The position numbers and the translations under genes were made by a program. The notes beneath the pieces are model-generated. The model searched no databases and had not been told where the DNA came from. It was given only the letters and a program-made list of their open reading frames with translations. Positions 1-11,478 of a DNA stretch of 64,000 nucleotides are shown here, piece by piece. The number at the start of each line of letters is the position of its first letter. The stretch's first letter is position 1. Origin of the DNA: Apoderus coryli. Taxonomy: Eukaryota; Arthropoda; Insecta; Coleoptera; Attelabidae. The DNA is taken from positions 20,666,293 to 20,730,292 of the forward strand of contig OU452203.1 in NCBI GenBank assembly GCA_911728435.2, read 5' to 3'.

Positions 1-256
1 GTGGAGTGAATGTTCCTGGTGTTGTGGTAACGTGTCGAGTAACCTTGTTTCGCTGGCATGGCTCACACTCGCGAGCCCATTGTGCGACATCTCGCCTGAT
101 GGAGGGCCATACGAAACGTTGTGTGACCAGTTTAACACTTGCCTTGTATCCTGTATGTGACAGTTGGTGATGCGAGTCGAATACACGTCGCCTAAGTGAG
201 AGTGGAACAAAGGGACGTGCTGTAGCTGTCTTCACATCGCAAACGATGGCTGCGTT
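1..256 (-). pseudogene. Ty3/gypsy-type retroelement integrase zinc-binding fragment, runs off window start
   Basis: The minus strand is open from about 256 to the window edge. It reads the region just before and within the HHCC zinc-binding domain of a Ty3/gypsy integrase: an RPFVPLSLRRRVFDS lead-in, then HHQLSH, then RFVWPSIRRDV, then CEPCQRNKV. The H..H and C..C ligands are all present. In the intact family this domain sits at the N-terminus of integrase, which inserts the retroelement cDNA into the host genome. No stop codon or frameshift is seen, so this piece is either young or clipped from a longer open copy to the left. At about 256 it changes abruptly, in frame, into mariner transposase sequence. 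The domain call is from motif recognition; the exact gypsy lineage is not resolvable. Confidence 0.72.
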
Positions 257-530
257 TGATGGAGCTTTATCGCAAAAAATTGAATCAAGTTCATCCATGC
301 ACTGTTGCTGAGTTAATCCACGTCGAAAGTTGTAAAAAATAATCGCACGAAAATGTTCACGATTTAATTCAATTTTTGGACCGAGATAGATGAATTTTTT
401 AAGTTACTGTAAACAACACAAATAGCGCACGTATGTCAAAACGTTCTGAGTACGTATAACCTCAAAAATGTCCAACTTTACGATAGAGCTGTGAGTTCCC
501 AGATTGCAACACCAGGGTTGCCAGGGCAAC
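257..530 (-). pseudogene. mariner transposase N-terminus with 5' leader (mellifera-type), truncated
   Basis: From about 373 down to 257 the minus strand encodes an N-terminal mariner transposase segment including EHFRAIIFYNFRRGLTQQQC, the first helices of the DNA-binding region. The expected initiator is ATT at 373-371 rather than ATG, so this copy could not start normally. Sequence upstream (374 to about 530) fits a mariner 5' leader, but I could not fix the terminal inverted repeat. After the residues CDKAPS the mariner stops and gypsy integrase sequence follows without breaking the frame. The same family appears again at 21677-22166, which covers a later part of the transposase. Subfamily assignment is from memory of typical sequences. 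Confidence 0.7.
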
Positions 531-1604
531 CCTTGTATCGGGTTTACATGCACCGTTGCGAATTTATTCTCGTTTACCTTCATTATTTAGCCTACATTTC
601 ATCTAGCGTACGTAAGTTATTTGATTGACTTTTTAGATTCTGTTTGGATAGAAAAAAATATACATAAGTGCTGTACTTCTGCCAAAAGAACTGTTACTGT
701 AATTTAAAAAATAACACAGTGTTGCCATATTTGGAATTTCATTAATTTTCTCGTATTTTTTCAAAAGCACACCTGGACGAAAAATCCAAAACCAAAGAAA
801 AAAAAAACGATTTCTTATTTGTCCAGAAAAATGATGATGAGTTTGCGTCATACTCGTATTTCAGATGAACTTGTAGAAATCGCTACTAAAACTTATCTTT
901 AATTAAAAGAAATGTTTGGCAATGGAAGTTCATCAAATAGGTGAATTTTTCAGTGATTTAAGCATTTCTAGGATAGTCTAGAAGACATTGAAGATGATCC
1001 ACGCCCGAATTGTTAAAAAGCTACAAGGAATTTCGTAACATGAAGTCGTTGAAGTGTTTCTTGTTCAAGATTAAATCTGCATTAAAGTGTAACAAGATGC
1101 TGTTTCGCTGGATTATGTTTATTTGAAAGCAATAAAAGACAGCCTGTATAAGGTAATTTTTTTATTTTCTCATAGCACATACTAAAGTTTAACCACATTT
1201 CTTGCCTCCAAAAATATGACCACACATTTTTGTTACATCACATTTAAGTTTATTGCACCTATAAACAAGATCATAAATTGAAAGAATGCTTGGCAAATCA
1301 ATCAATGCTATAAATCTAATTTATTTCTTATTCGACAAGCAGAAACTTTCTTCCATATATAACAGAAACAAAAGAAAATATGTATATAAAAGTCGACTTT
1401 TATCATTTCGAATTTAACGACTCAATTTTCATAAATCAACTTAGTCAACCTATCTAAGAAAAATATACGGAGCAGTTAATTCCTGATATAAAGATAAAGT
1501 TTGTAAACAAGCGTACATTTAAGTTATATTTATGGTTATATAAATAATAACCTAAAGGAGGCAATATAGGGAATAAATTTAATTTGATGTCGAAGGGTGC
1601 AAAA
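531..1604. other. AT-rich stretch without a supported gene
   Basis: No open frame with a recognisable domain. A short phrase near 970-1013 (SLEDIEDDPRP in one plus frame) recalls mariner transposases but does not extend, so it is not called. Confidence 0.5.
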
Positions 1605-1672
1605 AATATTGCCAGAGCTGAAATTGGAACCGAGAACCATCCGCATGCGAAGTGAACGCTCTGTCAATGACG
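1605..1672 (-). other. tRNA-like sequence, possible SINE head or tRNA relic
   Basis: On the minus strand the segment reads GTGGCGTCATTGACAGAGCG and then GGTTCTCGGTTCCAAT, in the order and spacing of a tRNA D-arm/box A and T-arm/box B. The box B is imperfect and no convincing acceptor stem closes, so this is not a functional tRNA. A tRNA-derived SINE head is the likeliest reading. Confidence 0.3.
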
Positions 1673-4600
1673 CCACAGGACCCTCTTTGAAAATTGTGTT
1701 CTAATTGTAATAAGATATGTTCCAACTACCTAACTGGCGAAATTTTAAATGCAATTTCCCGAGAATTATGGAGGCAAATGTCTCTAAAGCAGATAAAAAT
1801 GCTTTAAAATGATGTATCACTCGATCGCTACTGCTATTTGAAAATTCAGCTGTTTTCTCCCTGTTACAGGGCGATTTCAACCCAAAACTAATGGAACTCT
1901 CGCAGTAACGTGTTCAGATTGATATATAACAGACGTCTTCAAAACATCTTATGTTATAAAACAAAACGTCTTTACGACGCCGCCTGTTTGCAGACATCTG
2001 TTGTGGATAAGACATTTAATGATGTATAAAGTTATCTAAAAAAATAAATATAATACAAAACAAAATTGTGCAATTTAAACTTCAGCCGTTTTCGAGGATG
2101 TTTTAAAAAACAATTTTTTTCGATTTTAGTTTTTATTTTTCTGACATTAAGTTTACAGAAAGAAGCGTCATTATACACTATGAAACAAATGTCCTTAGCA
2201 AAGCTTTAAAAGCTAAATCAATTTCAATAGCGACTGTTAAAAATAATATTTTACTGTAACAGTTTACTATAGTGCTTTTCATCAATAAATTTTCATCTAT
2301 TATTATTGTGTATACATATAAATTCTGGCTTGTATTTGTTCGCAATATTTTCCCCTCCAAATAATAAATATTCGCCAATAATTCTTTTTCATTCCATCTC
2401 AACATCTCGCGATAATTCTGTGGAAAACATTTCTGGCCGAAAGCTATATTTATGCCATTCAGCTATGCTACAATAATTTCAAAACATAAATCCCTCAACA
2501 GGTTCTTTTTGTTTTCCAAATCGATTTTACAAGACGACTCTACATGAAAAACGAATCTTTAATGATTATTTTATGCCATACTGTTCTAACATCTTCAAAA
2601 TGTCGACGATTGATTAATTATTTACCAATATTAATAGTAATGCTGCAATTTCCATTACCATTAACGTTGATTCCTAGGATTTTTGAAGGACTTATTTATG
2701 GTACTACTTCAGTAACAAATCGGGCCAGCACACCTTCCTTACCTTCACTATAGGGGAACATTCTCGGCACACCTCTGGCACAGGCCTTGATCAAGGCAAG
2801 ATGATATTGCAGAATTTTAAAAATTGTTTTAACGGATACCATTCCACCATTCTTCTTCAACCGAGAATCTATTAGTATGATTTTTTTCAACAAGAGCTGG
2901 AGTAGTTTTTATATACTTTAATAGGCCATGCGGTCGAGAGTTGTCTCAGTGTGAAAACCTACTAAGCCTAATGAGGTATTTACACAGTAAAAATAATGTT
3001 GATTCAAGAAATTTAAAGTAAGTACGAAGTTGTATTCACCCTGTTGACGAAAAACCACCCACACTGAACCATCAATAATAAATTAGTCGAAAGTGTAAAA
3101 CGCTCTATCCCGAGGGAATGTGTCTGTCTGTTAGCTATATAGCTGAAATAGCATAGAAAATTTTGTAGAAACTAAATGTTTTGTTGATTGATAATGAAAA
3201 TACATGTGGTAGACAAATGTTGAAAAGACATATTTATTGAGTGATTTGGAAATAGAATTTTTACAGAAGAAAATGTTGTTGTTTTGTTTTAAAATATTCG
3301 TATTTAAGTGTATTTGGAATCTTATTTTGCTGAAAATTACCTGGTGCAACCATTTTCCAAGCTTTGAAACGTTGCTACGTCCTAGCAACTTTGGGTTTTC
3401 AAATTTTTCGGCCTACTACCAAAATGAACGCAAATACTGTATTTCAAATTAAGCTCTTATATCTTACAAACGACCTCAGGATTTAATTAAATTTTCTGCA
3501 GATACTGCATTCGTAAGAACTTCACTTGAGCATTCAATATTTGCGTTCAGTTCCTGAGATTGTTTAAACACCGTCAATAATTGGTTATACCTTCGCCCTC
3601 GAAGGCAATTATGTTGAATTATAAAATCGGACTTGAATGACCTTTAATTAATTTGATAAACACTTTAGAAAAAACCGGTTCTGAAAATTTGAGGATGCTT
3701 TAAAATAATTAAATAAATTTTGAAAGCAAACAATATCAATTAATTTTCACAAAAGCATTAATAAAACGACATGAAAATGAAGTGGCCAGTCAGCTATGCC
3801 ATCCCTATACCATATTCTAGAGAGGAATGCTTCAATGTGCTGTGGTATGACATTTGCGAAATTTGTTAAATGCCCAAACGATTTTAAGTCGCTTATTTTG
3901 CGAAGTGTTCGTTTTGCCTCATTTTAGTTTGTGTCTATTGGGTTTACGATGTGTTTTGTGTGTTATAAAAAAATATTGTAAAATGATTGTATTTGAAGTT
4001 TTATTTGACAGTCACATACCACTTTTGGGTTTTTGACCGGTCTTAAGTTATACAGAACATATCATGTTATATTTTGAATCTGAGAGGTTGGCGACGTATT
4101 CTGTGACACACTGTACGTACTGACAAACGATATTTAGAATGAAAATCCAAAGCCTTCAATCTGCAATGAAAAAGAAACAAAAACGCGACATTTATTGGTA
4201 AGCATTTGATCCCATATTGTCAGCAATTTTCTTCTATGCCGATTTTTTTTTCTTTATCCCCTATCATCCAGTTTTCTTTTCCATAATACGTCTATAGGTA
4301 CATTTATACAGAAATGTTTTGGCTCCCAAAATGGAAAAACGTTATACATATAGTATCCGTTGTAGTGTTTAGCCATGACACATGTTAGACAACGCGTTTT
4401 CATGGTGATGTTAACTCGCAGAACAGACAATTTATTAGATATTTGTTACTGCTATCAGATCGAATGGGAAAAACTCATCGAAGAATCCGTTCTCCTTTTC
4501 TATTATTTGTTTTAAGTGTCGTCTCGAGAATGAATAGTTGTTGCCAGATACTGACGTATAGATAGTAATGCATTGTCAGGTTTACGTAGTTTGTGCCAGA

Positions 4601-5009
4601 AATTACTTATTTTCAAATAAAATATCATTTCGAACGATTCCTGGAAACAAGATTCATTTATTACGGGGAAAAACCTCTAATCAATTTATTAAAATTATGA
4701 AAGTAAACATCGTTTACTGCTGTGATAAATCCGATGGACATACTGGCCACTCAATGTGCTCACATTTCCTAATCCATCAACCAGGAAAAGTGGCTTCTAA
4801 GAATTGCCTTCCGGACAAATAGGAAACCAGATAGATCGTTTTTATTTCTCTAGTGCTTCTACAATGTAGAACAATTTTTAATTTTGCCTTCCTATATTTA
4901 TTCATTAAATTTTCATTGCAGAACAATAAATATTCTGTGAAAATGCATATAAACGATGTCCATTATAACAATCGCATTTATGATGTAGAAATGCCATGAA
5001 TTAAAATAA
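1673..5009. other. long AT-rich stretch, no supported gene
   Basis: Only short chance frames are present. A minus frame at 2696-2893 (65 codons) has less AT-biased codons than its surroundings but matches nothing I recognise. No RNA gene or clear repeat is visible. Confidence 0.5.
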
Positions 5010-6290
5010 ATAATAATAAGTGCTTTATTGCTCAACAGAAAATCCATTTACAGAGCAATCTTACAAAATTACTTAATCTTAATAATAACAATACAAATAA
5101 ACCGAAACAGAAAGAAAGAAACATCATACATTCAATTTAAATGTTCATTCAAAACACCCAAAACAGTACTTAAGTGATCAAAAAAAATATCACTCTCATC
5201 GCTTATTAAGTTATATGTCTGGCACATTGTGTAGACAGGCGACTTCATCAACAAATTGGTCCTAGGTCGGTCGTTATAAAATAAATTAGAAGATCTCCTT
5301 GGTACCAAAAAATACAAATTTTGCAAGAGTTCAGCGCAATCAATCTTACTATGCAATATATTAAAAAGGAATTTTACTGCATGAATTTTTCGTCTTAATT
5401 CTAAACTTTGTATTTGACATCTTGTTAACAAGCTGTCATACTCTATTCCTCTTTCTGAATATGGTCCTTCAGTTTTGAAACATAAGTATTTCAAGAACTT
5501 ACGCTGAACTCTCTCAACAGAAACATTGTAACAGTTATAATATGGAAACCATATTAAAGACCAGTATTCCAGCTTTGACCTGACATAAGCATAGTATAAG
5601 GTTTTTGCTGTACCCATATTCTCAAAAGATCTGGAATTTCTCACAATGTAGCCATAAGACCTAAGATGCACTCAGAATTATGTTATTTATAAGTATATCG
5701 AATGAAACATTCTTATCAAAGGTCACACCAAGATCCTTAATGGACTCAGGACGATTTAAAATCGTCTCACCAATCGTATACTCGAAATGAATAGCTGATT
5801 TTTTTCTGGTATTTGACATAACACTTGGAAGAGTTCAAGTTCAGTTTGTTTTCCTCACACCAGCATTGAACCAAATCCATATCACGCTGCAAACGATTAC
5901 AATCGTCAAGATTATTAACGGAATTAAATATTTTCATATCGTCCGCAAAGAGCATTCTCTGACAATTCAGTAGTCATTTATAAAAATTAAAAACAATAAT
6001 GGGCCCAGATTCGACCTTTGCAGAACACCAGATGATATATGGTATCTTGACGATTTATATCCATTATGGAGAACATATTGGGATCTATTAGTAAGCTTGT
6101 TCAACAGAAGCACGTGATTTATTGCGTCAAATGCTTTGGCAAAGTCCGTGTAAATCACATCGACCTGCCCTCCTCCATCAACAGTTTCTGAAGTAAATTG
6201 TGTAAACACAGACAGATCAGTAAGCGTGGACCTGCCACCGATAAAACTGTGTTGATTTATTGATGACAGCGGGCCCAAATTTGAACTCTG
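5010..6290 (-). mobile_element. Jockey-type non-LTR retrotransposon, 5'-truncated and frameshifted
   Basis: Three minus-strand frames form one decayed reverse transcriptase. The first (6278-5967) has QHSFIGGRSTLTDL, motif A YTDFAKAFD, and GVLQRSNLGPLLFLIFIND, a variant of the usual GVPQGSxLGPLLF. The second (5955-5767) holds motif C FADD followed by the KLNLNSSKC thumb region. The third (5671-5132) is the typical C-terminal extension with RSKLEYWSLIWFPYY. A small deletion and frameshift separate the first two. The 3' end has AATAAAGCAC followed by an ATT-rich tail, ending near 5010. The endonuclease and most of the 5' half are missing, as expected after incomplete reverse transcription. In an intact element this enzyme copies its RNA into nicked chromosomal DNA. 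It is a dead copy. Confidence 0.85.
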
Positions 6291-7223
6291 AGGTATTTGA
6301 TTGTATTTCAGCTAGAACTAGTTATTTCACTGAACAATTCAGCTATTAAATATAATGATAGTTGAGCAAAAACTTTACTCTATTATGAAAAAAAAAAATA
6401 ATTAAATACCCTAATCAGTTATCCACTTAAGTTGGCAATTATTTCCTTTCGTTATCATAATTATCTTCACTCTTCAGCGAGAGAAAACAGTCAAGACAAA
6501 CGTGAAATAGAATGGAAAAAATTACATTAAGAAAAATGTAGGTATTTATATGAATTACGCTCTTTCCACAATGACAGACATCGAGTTGCGCTATCGCAAA
6601 AGTGAAAAATGTTGGGCCGTTAGTCCTTTTGTCATTTTGTAATGATGGTTAATAGAAAGGAAATTGATATTCTTAGATGTATTTCTCGTTTTTATGTTAC
6701 ATTGTCATACAATAATTCAATATTTTAATTAAAAACAGCAGCAAGCTCTTAGTGCATGAAAGTGCTATAGATTATTTCCCAAAAACAAAAGCCTACTACT
6801 ATCAAACAACCATCCATTGATTGTGCCCATTTACCTAAAGGCTATCTATACCTATGTAGATACATGCATGGAATAAGAGCGAGATACCGTAAACGCAGGA
6901 CATCCCTTAACAAGGGTTTCACATTAACCCTCATATTGTAGGGGCGGTTTACATTCAAAAGGGAGATCCAATGTCTCCGCTATATAACCTTTTGTTTTAC
7001 CAGATTGGCTTCACTCTTCACTGGAACTATTATTATACAGATACATACTTAGATGATATATCATTTTGCCTAAACGTTGCTTTGTTATTTTTACAGAAAT
7101 AATGTTTACAGATCTAAAATAACCGATGAGCATCTTCTAATAATTGGTACAAGTAAAATTGATCCACAACTACAAACTATTGTCGGAAGAAAATCACAAT
7201 TAAATAAATCTCATTAGTGATTT
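6291..7223. other. AT-rich spacer
   Basis: No domain-bearing frame is seen. The last part (about 7120-7223) may be decayed upstream sequence of the following retrotransposon. Confidence 0.45.
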
Positions 7224-8776
7224 TTGTTTTACTGTGATTCATTTCAATTATTTGCTAGTCACGAGGGTTGCCTTTTATATCAATTGTATTTTAAAGAAAA
7301 CAATAAAGTAAAAGCTAGAACTTTTGAATTTAGAAATTTAAAAAGAATTAATAGAGACTTATTACTAGATTTTATAAATTTGACCCCTTTTGATGTAATA
7401 CTATTTATCGATAATATAGATGAAAAATTACATATTTTTAATTCATTTTTACTTGATATTTTTGACATACTTGCGCCAATAAAACTAATTACTACTAAAA
7501 AATATAATAAACCCTGGATGACTGATACAATTAAAAGAATGATATCCCTAAAAGATAAAGCTTTTAATAAGTATAAACGCAGTAGGTTAATAATTGATTG
7601 GAATTACTATAAAAATCTTAAAAACTCTACAACAACAGCTATCAGACAAGAAAAGAAATGTTATCTTGAGCATACCCTTACTGCCAATCAAAATAATCAG
7701 AGGGTGCTGTGGAAAACCTTGTCACGAATGGATATTTATAGTAACAATAAAAAGAATATCAGCCTGTCTGGTGATTTGAATAATCCGCATCTGGTTAATC
7801 AACATTTTTTGCAATTTTCCAGATATAAAACGCCGGATCCTGACCTCCTAAATTATTACTTAACAAATCGAAAACTCGTTTTTCAAGAACTTTTTGAATT
7901 TACACTTATCGATGAAGATTTGTTTATGAACTTTTTGGCATGAAGTCTAGAGCGATTGGAGCAGATTCGATTAGGGTTGAGATGGTTTTGCTGTGCTGTC
8001 CTGGGGTTTTGCCATATATTGTTAATATAATTAACTCCTGTTTGGTGTCTGGTACTTTCCCGTCCATCTGGAAGGTATCCAAAGTTCATCCGCTGCCAAA
8101 AAAATCATGTGTTTCTGACTTTAGTGAACTTACCAATTTCATTACTTCCGACTCTCTCTAAAATCTTAGAAAAAATTATGTATAGGCAGATACTTAATCA
8201 CTTAAATAAATATAATCTACTCCCAGATCGGATCTGGGAGAGTTACTATGTGGTGTGCCGCAGGGGTCAGTCTTGGGTCCGCTACTGTATTGTTTGTATA
8301 CCGCTAATTTACCGGAGTGTCGGAGTGTTTGCAGAAATGTACTGGATATTATTATGCTGACGATAGCCAAATACGGCTTTCATTCGATCCATCCGATGTG
8401 CACAATGCAAACATTGTACTTAATAATGAACTGGGTTTGTTTCTTGACCGATCTGCTCAACATCAACTGGAAGTGAATCCCTCCAAATCGAAATTTTTGG
8501 TATTTGGAAAGAATCGGAACACTGTTAAAGATTCTCTAAATATTAGGATTAATAATCAGTCGTTGGTTTCAGTGGGATCTGCGAGGAGTCTTGGAGTTGA
8601 GTTGGATGTGGATTTGAGATTTACTGGTCATGTTACTCAATGTTTGCAGAAAGCCTACACCGTTATGAAAATGCTTTATCCTCACAGACATGTGTTGCAA
8701 CAGGGGTTAAAATTGAAATTAACTGACAGTCTTATATTGTCACATTTCAACGATGCTAAATAAATAAATAAATAGA
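7224..8776 (+). mobile_element. CR1/Jockey-type non-LTR retrotransposon, internally deleted, with (TAAA)n tail
   Basis: The long frame 7224-7943 (239 codons) matches the linker between endonuclease and reverse transcriptase in CR1/L2/Jockey-like elements, with KKYNKPWMTDTIKRM and LWKTLSRM. RT pieces follow in shifting frames: PSIWKVSKVHPLPK (about 8060-8100), ILEKIMYRQILNHLNKYNLLPD (8165-8230), then after a deletion MPQGSVLGPLLYCLY (8255 on), motif C YYADDSQ (8340-8360) and SLGVELDVDLRF with LTDSLILSHFN (to 8763). The element ends in four TAAA units at about 8757-8776, the expected tail. The RT core between NLLPD and GVPQG is deleted and at least two frameshifts exist, so it is inactive. A relative lies at 16935-17420. 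The clade call is approximate. Confidence 0.85.
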
Positions 8777-9897
8777 ATCTTTAGAGATGTCAATTGATAT
8801 TTCCTTCTAATATTCCTCAAGTCAAAAACTCTTTATAATATTGTTCAAATGTGTACAGGTCCTTCATTGCATGACACCAAATGGTTCATTCCTCCTAACG
8901 AAGCTGAATGTGCAGGTATTTTCCGTTTAGACTTGCTAAAGAATGACTGCACCAAATATCGCAAACCCAAATCTTGTTGCGAAAGACGGAGATAAGAAGG
9001 AAGCATTTGTGTAGACGAAGAAAGAAAATTGTGTAAAAAAGAAAACAGTAACAATTATCGTTATTTATTAAACACACCTCGTATATTTCTATCTTAATAA
9101 CAACGTCAAAACTAAAATACATACGTAAATTCAATGATAAATGAATTGCGGGCAGTTATTTGTAATTCAGCATACATCCTATTTCTGTGAGACCACTATA
9201 CTGCTCTGCTAGTAATAGAGTTGCAAAGCCCAAACACGCGTGTCTCTAGACATGATCCAACTACAACGTGTATGGAGCTGGACCTTTCCTGTTTATAAAA
9301 CATTACGTCTTCATCTCCCTCACTGTTCCTGTAGTTAATATACATGGTATTATTCCTTCTCTTTTGTCAACTGGTTTAGTTTCGGTCCTTTTTCCCCGAG
9401 TTGGCATACAATATATTTATTTATGAAGTACCTGGGCTCATAAATTTGCTTGTCGGAATAACTTCAACAGCAAAACGAATGGTGTATGTAAAATACTAAC
9501 ACAATAATGTGGCTCAAATGCGACCATTAGAGAAAATATTATTTATGAGATGGTGGTGGAGATATTTTTAGTCGTGGCAACTAATCATTAGTAGAAATAC
9601 CCAGTTTTATCTTATTCGGAACGTTAATCTTTGAACTATCCTTGATCAAGCAAATCAATTCCGAAGAAAAGTAAAGACTGAGCATGGAAAGTCTGTTCAA
9701 ACTATTATGAAAGACATGTCATCGGTTTAAGGGTTATTTTGCTCATGGGAAGACCACTCTAGTACGATACTGGAAGATGTTCAGCTGAAGAAAAGCAAAT
9801 TGCAGAAATGATTCGCAAAATATAACAAATTTCCGGTTTCCCTTTGAAGAAATTCATATTTGATTCACTTATCATATTTTTAATATTTGGTGCACAA
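8777..9897. other. spacer, possible pogo-type remnant near 9755-9873
   Basis: Mostly without recognisable coding. From about 9755 one plus frame reads GRP, a stop, GRCSAEEKQIAEMIRK, a stop, then FPLKKFIFDSL. This resembles the helix-turn-helix start of pogo-like transposases but contains two stops, so it is only a suspicion. Confidence 0.3.
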
Positions 9898-11085
9898 TAC
9901 TGCACAAATTATCAATACGTATATATGCTGTTTATTGATTATAAGAAGGCCTTCGACAATGTTAGACATGACACCTTGTTGAAACTTCTGCACAATGCCA
10001 ATATTGACGCAAAAGATATCAGAATCATCCAAAATCTGTACTGAAATCAAAAAGCCTGTGTAAGATTTGAGAAATCACTAACAACAGACGAATTTAAAGT
10101 TCTAAAGGGGGTTCGACAAGGGTGCATACTGTCACCAATACTGTTTAACTTATACGTCGAAAATATATTTTCTGAGGCGCTTGAAGACTTAGAGTGTGGG
10201 ACTAAAGTAAATGGTATACCAATTAACAACATACGGTATGCAGACGACACCGTAATCATTGCTGACAGTGAAGAGGACTTACAACTAATGCTGGAGCAGA
10301 TAAATACAGTTGGAAAGGGGAATGGTCTCAAAATAAACATACAAAAGACAAAGTACATGATAGTAAGCAGAAACCCTCCTCAAAATGCTGTATTAAACTT
10401 GGAAGACCAACCTATTGAACGAGTGCAAAACTTTAAATACCTTGGAACCAACAAAAATGAACAATGGAATCCCGAACAGGAAATTTGCTGTCGCATACAA
10501 CAAGCGAGGCAAGCTTTCACAAGCCTAAGACCCTTTCTTTGCAACCTGACATTGTCCCTCAGATTAAGATGCAGAATGGTGCAGTGTTACGTCTGTTCCA
10601 TCCTGTTATATGGAATGGAAACATGGACTCTGAAGATCCGGTCGATAAACAAGCTTGAGGCTTTTGAAATGTGGTGTCTAAGAAGGATGCTACGTATATC
10701 GTGGGTAGACCGAGTTCGAAATGAAGGCGTTCTTAGAAGGGCGGGATGCGAAAGAGAACTTTTCAACATAATCAAGAAGCGGAAAATTGGATACCTGAGC
10801 CACATACTACGAGGAGAGAAGTACAAAATACCACAGATAATTCTCCAAGGAAAAATTGAAGGGAAGAGAGGAGTAGGACGTAAACAGATGTCCTGGTTGA
10901 GAAACATCAAGAACTGGACAGGCATTAGCAATACGGGCGAGCTCTGTCGCGCTGCGGAAGCAAAGACCCTTGTTATGATGAGATAGTCGCCAACGCACTA
11001 GAAGTGTGCGGCATTTTAAGAAGAGAAGCACAATACTGCAGGATCTGTCTAGCTGCTGATTAACTTTTCGAAAAGATCGAGCGTT
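9898..11085 (+). mobile_element. RTE-type non-LTR retrotransposon, 3' half, one nonsense codon
   Basis: A nearly continuous plus frame reads reverse transcriptase from motif A (LFIDYKKAFDNVRHD, about 9928-9970) through GVRQGCILSPILFNLY (about 10110-10155) and motif C RYADDTVI (about 10234) to a C-terminal region with GVLRRAGCERELF and GKRGVGRKQMSWL, ending at the stop at 10984-10986. A TGA at 10042-10044 interrupts the frame after IRIIQNLY; it replaces a codon in a poorly conserved position. The endonuclease and the RT N-terminus are absent, so the copy is 5'-truncated at about 9898. A sister copy with about the same extent is at 61250-62770 (minus), and a tail fragment at 22990-23228. The family placement rests on the characteristic C-terminus (RRMLRISW..R..NEGVLRR). 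Confidence 0.88.
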
Positions 11086-11187
11086 GGCAAGACGTTTAAA
11101 AAAGGGTTCAAGAATTTATATTCGAAATATTGAATAATTTTATTATTTTATTTTTTAGCCTATGCTAATTTGGTGGATTTGGTTGGA

Positions 11188-11278
11188 TGGGTTGTGAAAT
11201 TTAGGCAGGACAATGATATTATGAAGGGCTATCTGCATGTCAAACGACATGCGAGGAATTCGTCATTAAGGATAGTTG
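11188..11278 (+). repeat. isolated monomer of the 161-bp satellite (partial)
   Basis: It matches about 90 bp of the satellite unit found in tandem at 63582-64000, including the shared stretch GGACAATGATATTATGAAGG. The monomer is read through in frame with the RT fragment that follows it. Confidence 0.7.
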
Positions 11279-11295
11279 TAAACAAATCGCATAAG

Positions 11296-11478
11296 GACAC
11301 TAACGTTGTAACTTATGCTGATGACACACACCTGCTTATTACCGCGAATAGATTACACAGCACCCTCGAAAAGGTGGACTGCTTATTGAGAAACGTACAA
11401 AATTCATTTACAAAGAATATTTTGGTTTTGAATAGCGAAAAAACAAAAATAATATTATTTAAAACGAAAAGAAAATGA
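11296..11478 (+). pseudogene. reverse transcriptase fragment around motif C
   Basis: The plus frame contains VVTYADDTHLLITA followed by a helical stretch and VLNSEKTKIILF. This is the catalytic YADD box and the thumb-side segment of a Jockey/CR1-type reverse transcriptase. It is about 60 residues long and flanked on the left by satellite sequence. It ends at a TGA after KTKRK. No other part of the parent element is adjacent, so this is an isolated relic. Confidence 0.6.

Noticed and set aside
968..1060. SLEDIEDDPRP phrase resembling a mariner transposase
   Set aside because: Only about 11 residues fit and the sequence that should follow is full of stops.
1605..1672. Functional tRNA gene
   Set aside because: Acceptor stem and box B do not close properly; retained only as a tRNA-like relic.
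2696..2893. 65-codon minus frame with coding-like composition
   Set aside because: No recognised domain, and the overlapping plus frame is equally open.
9755..9873. Possible pogo-like transposase start
   Set aside because: Two stop codons within 40 codons and no DDE region nearby; kept only as a note in the spacer entry.
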